Source: Halobacillus karajensis (GTDB taxonomy: Bacteria > Bacillota > Bacilli > Bacillales > Halobacillaceae). Taken from it: a DNA stretch of 64,000 nucleotides. Location of the stretch: the NCBI RefSeq assembly GCF_900108515.1, contig NZ_FNWW01000004.1, forward strand, positions 186,001 through 250,000, read 5' to 3'. The notes beneath the pieces are model-generated. The model had not been told where the DNA came from and ran no database searches. It was given only the letters and a program-made list of their open reading frames with translations. Position 1 is the first letter of the stretch. Each line of letters opens with the position of its first letter. The translations under genes and the position numbers were made by a program. Below, piece after piece: positions 63,124 through 64,000 of the stretch.

Positions 63124-63486
63124 TCAACTCTTTAAATCTGGTCTCAGTTGTACCGCGTCATTATGATAAATATGGTGGATGTCTTTTTGGGCTTTGTCCG
63201 TGCAAATGGTCACCATGACCCTGATGCATTTTTGAAGGCTTCCAGGAACCGGGATCTCCCTCATGCACATTACAGGAACGTAGGTCCACCCCTCTATTTT
63301 TCTTAATGATTTAGCAGGGAACGTATCATTAAGATCCTCGGTCACTGTAAAATATACAGAGGCGACATCGTCTGCCTCTATTTGGTTGTACTTAATAATA
63401 TCCTTCAGTAATTTATGGGATTCAGCAATGATTTCATCCTGTTCGTTATGTTTTACCGTAGTAGCTCCTCGAACTCCTCTAATCAT
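63124..63486 (-). CDS. aroH: Chorismate mutase (AroH class)
   Basis: Rearranges chorismate to prephenate. 120 residues, AroH trimeric type. IRGVRGATTVKHNEQDEI (Arg near 6 is an active-site residue), YFTVTEDLNDTFPAKSLR (in part, near 46-63), WTYVPVMCMREIPVPGSLQKCIRVM (in part, with Arg near 89) all match. The ATG overlaps the aroB stop by 4 bases. Precedes hisC. Confidence 0.96.
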   Translation of the reverse strand: MIRGVRGATTVKHNEQDEIIAESHKLLKDIIKYNQIEADDVASVYFTVTEDLNDTFPAKSLRKIEGWTYVPVMCMREIPVPGSLQKCIRVMVTICTDKAQKDIHHIYHNDAVQLRPDLKS

Positions 63487-64000
63487 TCACCACTCACCTC
63501 AGCTTTTAACAAGTTCAACTGCTTGACAATTTCCTTTTTATCTACATTCAGGACGCATGCATCGCTAATTTTTTTAAGTAAAACAAAGTTGATTTCTTGT
63601 CCAACTGTCTTTTTATCCCATAACATCCGTTCTACCATGTGTTCAGAATCGAGGGTAGATAAGAGGGAAAGTGGATAATTATTTTTCTTTAACCATTCCG
63701 TAAATTCCTTTACAGGCAGTTCAGCGCCAACAACTTCTTCACTCAATTTCATCATGAATAGTAAACCAATGGCCACCGCCTCGCCATGAGTGATTTCACC
63801 ATATCCAAGTTCTGCCTCTATAGCGTGTGCTAATGTATGGCCTAAGTTAAGATGCTTCCTCAATCCAGTTTCTCTTTCATCCTGTTCCACGATGGAAGCC
63901 TTAACGTGGATTCCTCTTGTCAGATCGGTCTCCAACTGTTCCTTTGTAACTCTTTGAATATCCACTTCAAGTAAAGTCTTACTCCAACCTTCATCACTGA
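63483..64000 (-). CDS. aroB: 3-dehydroquinate synthase, C-terminal part (cut by the window edge)
   Basis: The frame is open past 63965 to the end of the window, so the gene continues upstream. About 172 residues are visible. KHLNLGHTLAHAIEAELGYGEITHGEAVAIGL (in part) with His ligands in GHTLAHAIE and HGEAVAIGL is the zinc-site block of AroB; CVLNVDKKEIVKQL forms the end. B. subtilis order aroB-aroH is kept. Confidence 0.95.
   Translation of the reverse strand, partial: SDEGWSKTLLEVDIQRVTKEQLETDLTRGIHVKASIVEQDERETGLRKHLNLGHTLAHAIEAELGYGEITHGEAVAIGLLFMMKLSEEVVGAELPVKEFTEWLKKNNYPLSLLSTLDSEHMVERMLWDKKTVGQEINFVLLKKISDACVLNVDKKEIVKQLNLLKAEVSGE

Overview
The window reads as core chromosome of a low-GC, endospore-forming Firmicute of the family Bacillaceae. 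Long blocks keep the Bacillus subtilis gene order (aroB-aroH-hisC-tyrA-aroA-ypiA-ypiB-ypiF-qcrABC-ypjA-ypjB; ypjD-dapB-mgsA-bshA-cca-birA-panBCD-dinG-ypmAB-aspB-asnS-dnaD-nth / ponA-recU; ypsC-rnpB-gpsB-ypsA-cotD). Acidic, Ser/Glu/Asp-rich tails on exported proteins (QcrC, PBP1A, a lipoprotein) suggest a moderately halophilic or halotolerant member such as Halobacillus or a relative; that placement is inference. Sporulation genes are present (cotD with a sigma-K-like promoter, a 30-codon sspM-like gene, ypjB, vrrA/yqfQ-like). Layout: 0-2.6 kb has an AbrB-type membrane protein, a broken TetR regulator and a fused MsrA-MsrB. 2.7-8.6 kb is a DNA-repair run (yozE, sbcD, sbcC, a 41-codon candidate ORF, ung, vrrA-like). 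8.7-10.1 kb is a Tat translocase cluster with two tandem TatA genes and TatC. 10.2-15.5 kb is a folate/nucleotide block (mobA overlapping dfrA, thyA, a YpgQ-like HD hydrolase, a DUF72 gene and fhs). 15.6-21.8 kb is accessory: a cold-shock gene with a hairpin leader, a preQ1-I riboswitch driving a queuosine-precursor transporter, an RNase H-like gene, a type III polyketide synthase/methyltransferase pair, an SDR, a lipoprotein and two small decayed ORFs. 21.8-26.8 kb carries ypwA, rlmL, RNase P RNA, gpsB, ypsA and a repeat-rich cotD. 27.0-27.9 kb is a dead IS1182-type element beside cdd. 28.4-31.7 kb is an RND exporter whose promoter carries a palindrome. 31.7-64 kb is mainly housekeeping: recU/ponA, nth/dnaD, asnS, aspB, dinG, pantothenate synthesis, biotin ligase, CCA enzyme, bacillithiol step 1, methylglyoxal synthase, lysine synthesis, a YitT protein, a YugP protease, the cytochrome bc complex, a TPR protein, an unrecognised 290-residue protein and the end of the aromatic supraoperon. 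No prophage, CRISPR array, tRNA or rRNA was seen. No large new multi-gene system stands out. The best leads are regulatory (csp leader attenuator, preQ1 switch on the ribosome-binding site, an orphan operator at the RND promoter, a terminator between tatA and tatC) and small or unrecognised genes (58675-59547 and the ORF coupled to ung). Departures from the B. subtilis order are the absence of trp genes between aroH and hisC, of bshB1 between mgsA and bshA, and of ypoC between nth and ponA. Where the longest ORF was not the likely gene, starts were moved to the codon with a well-placed ribosome-binding site.
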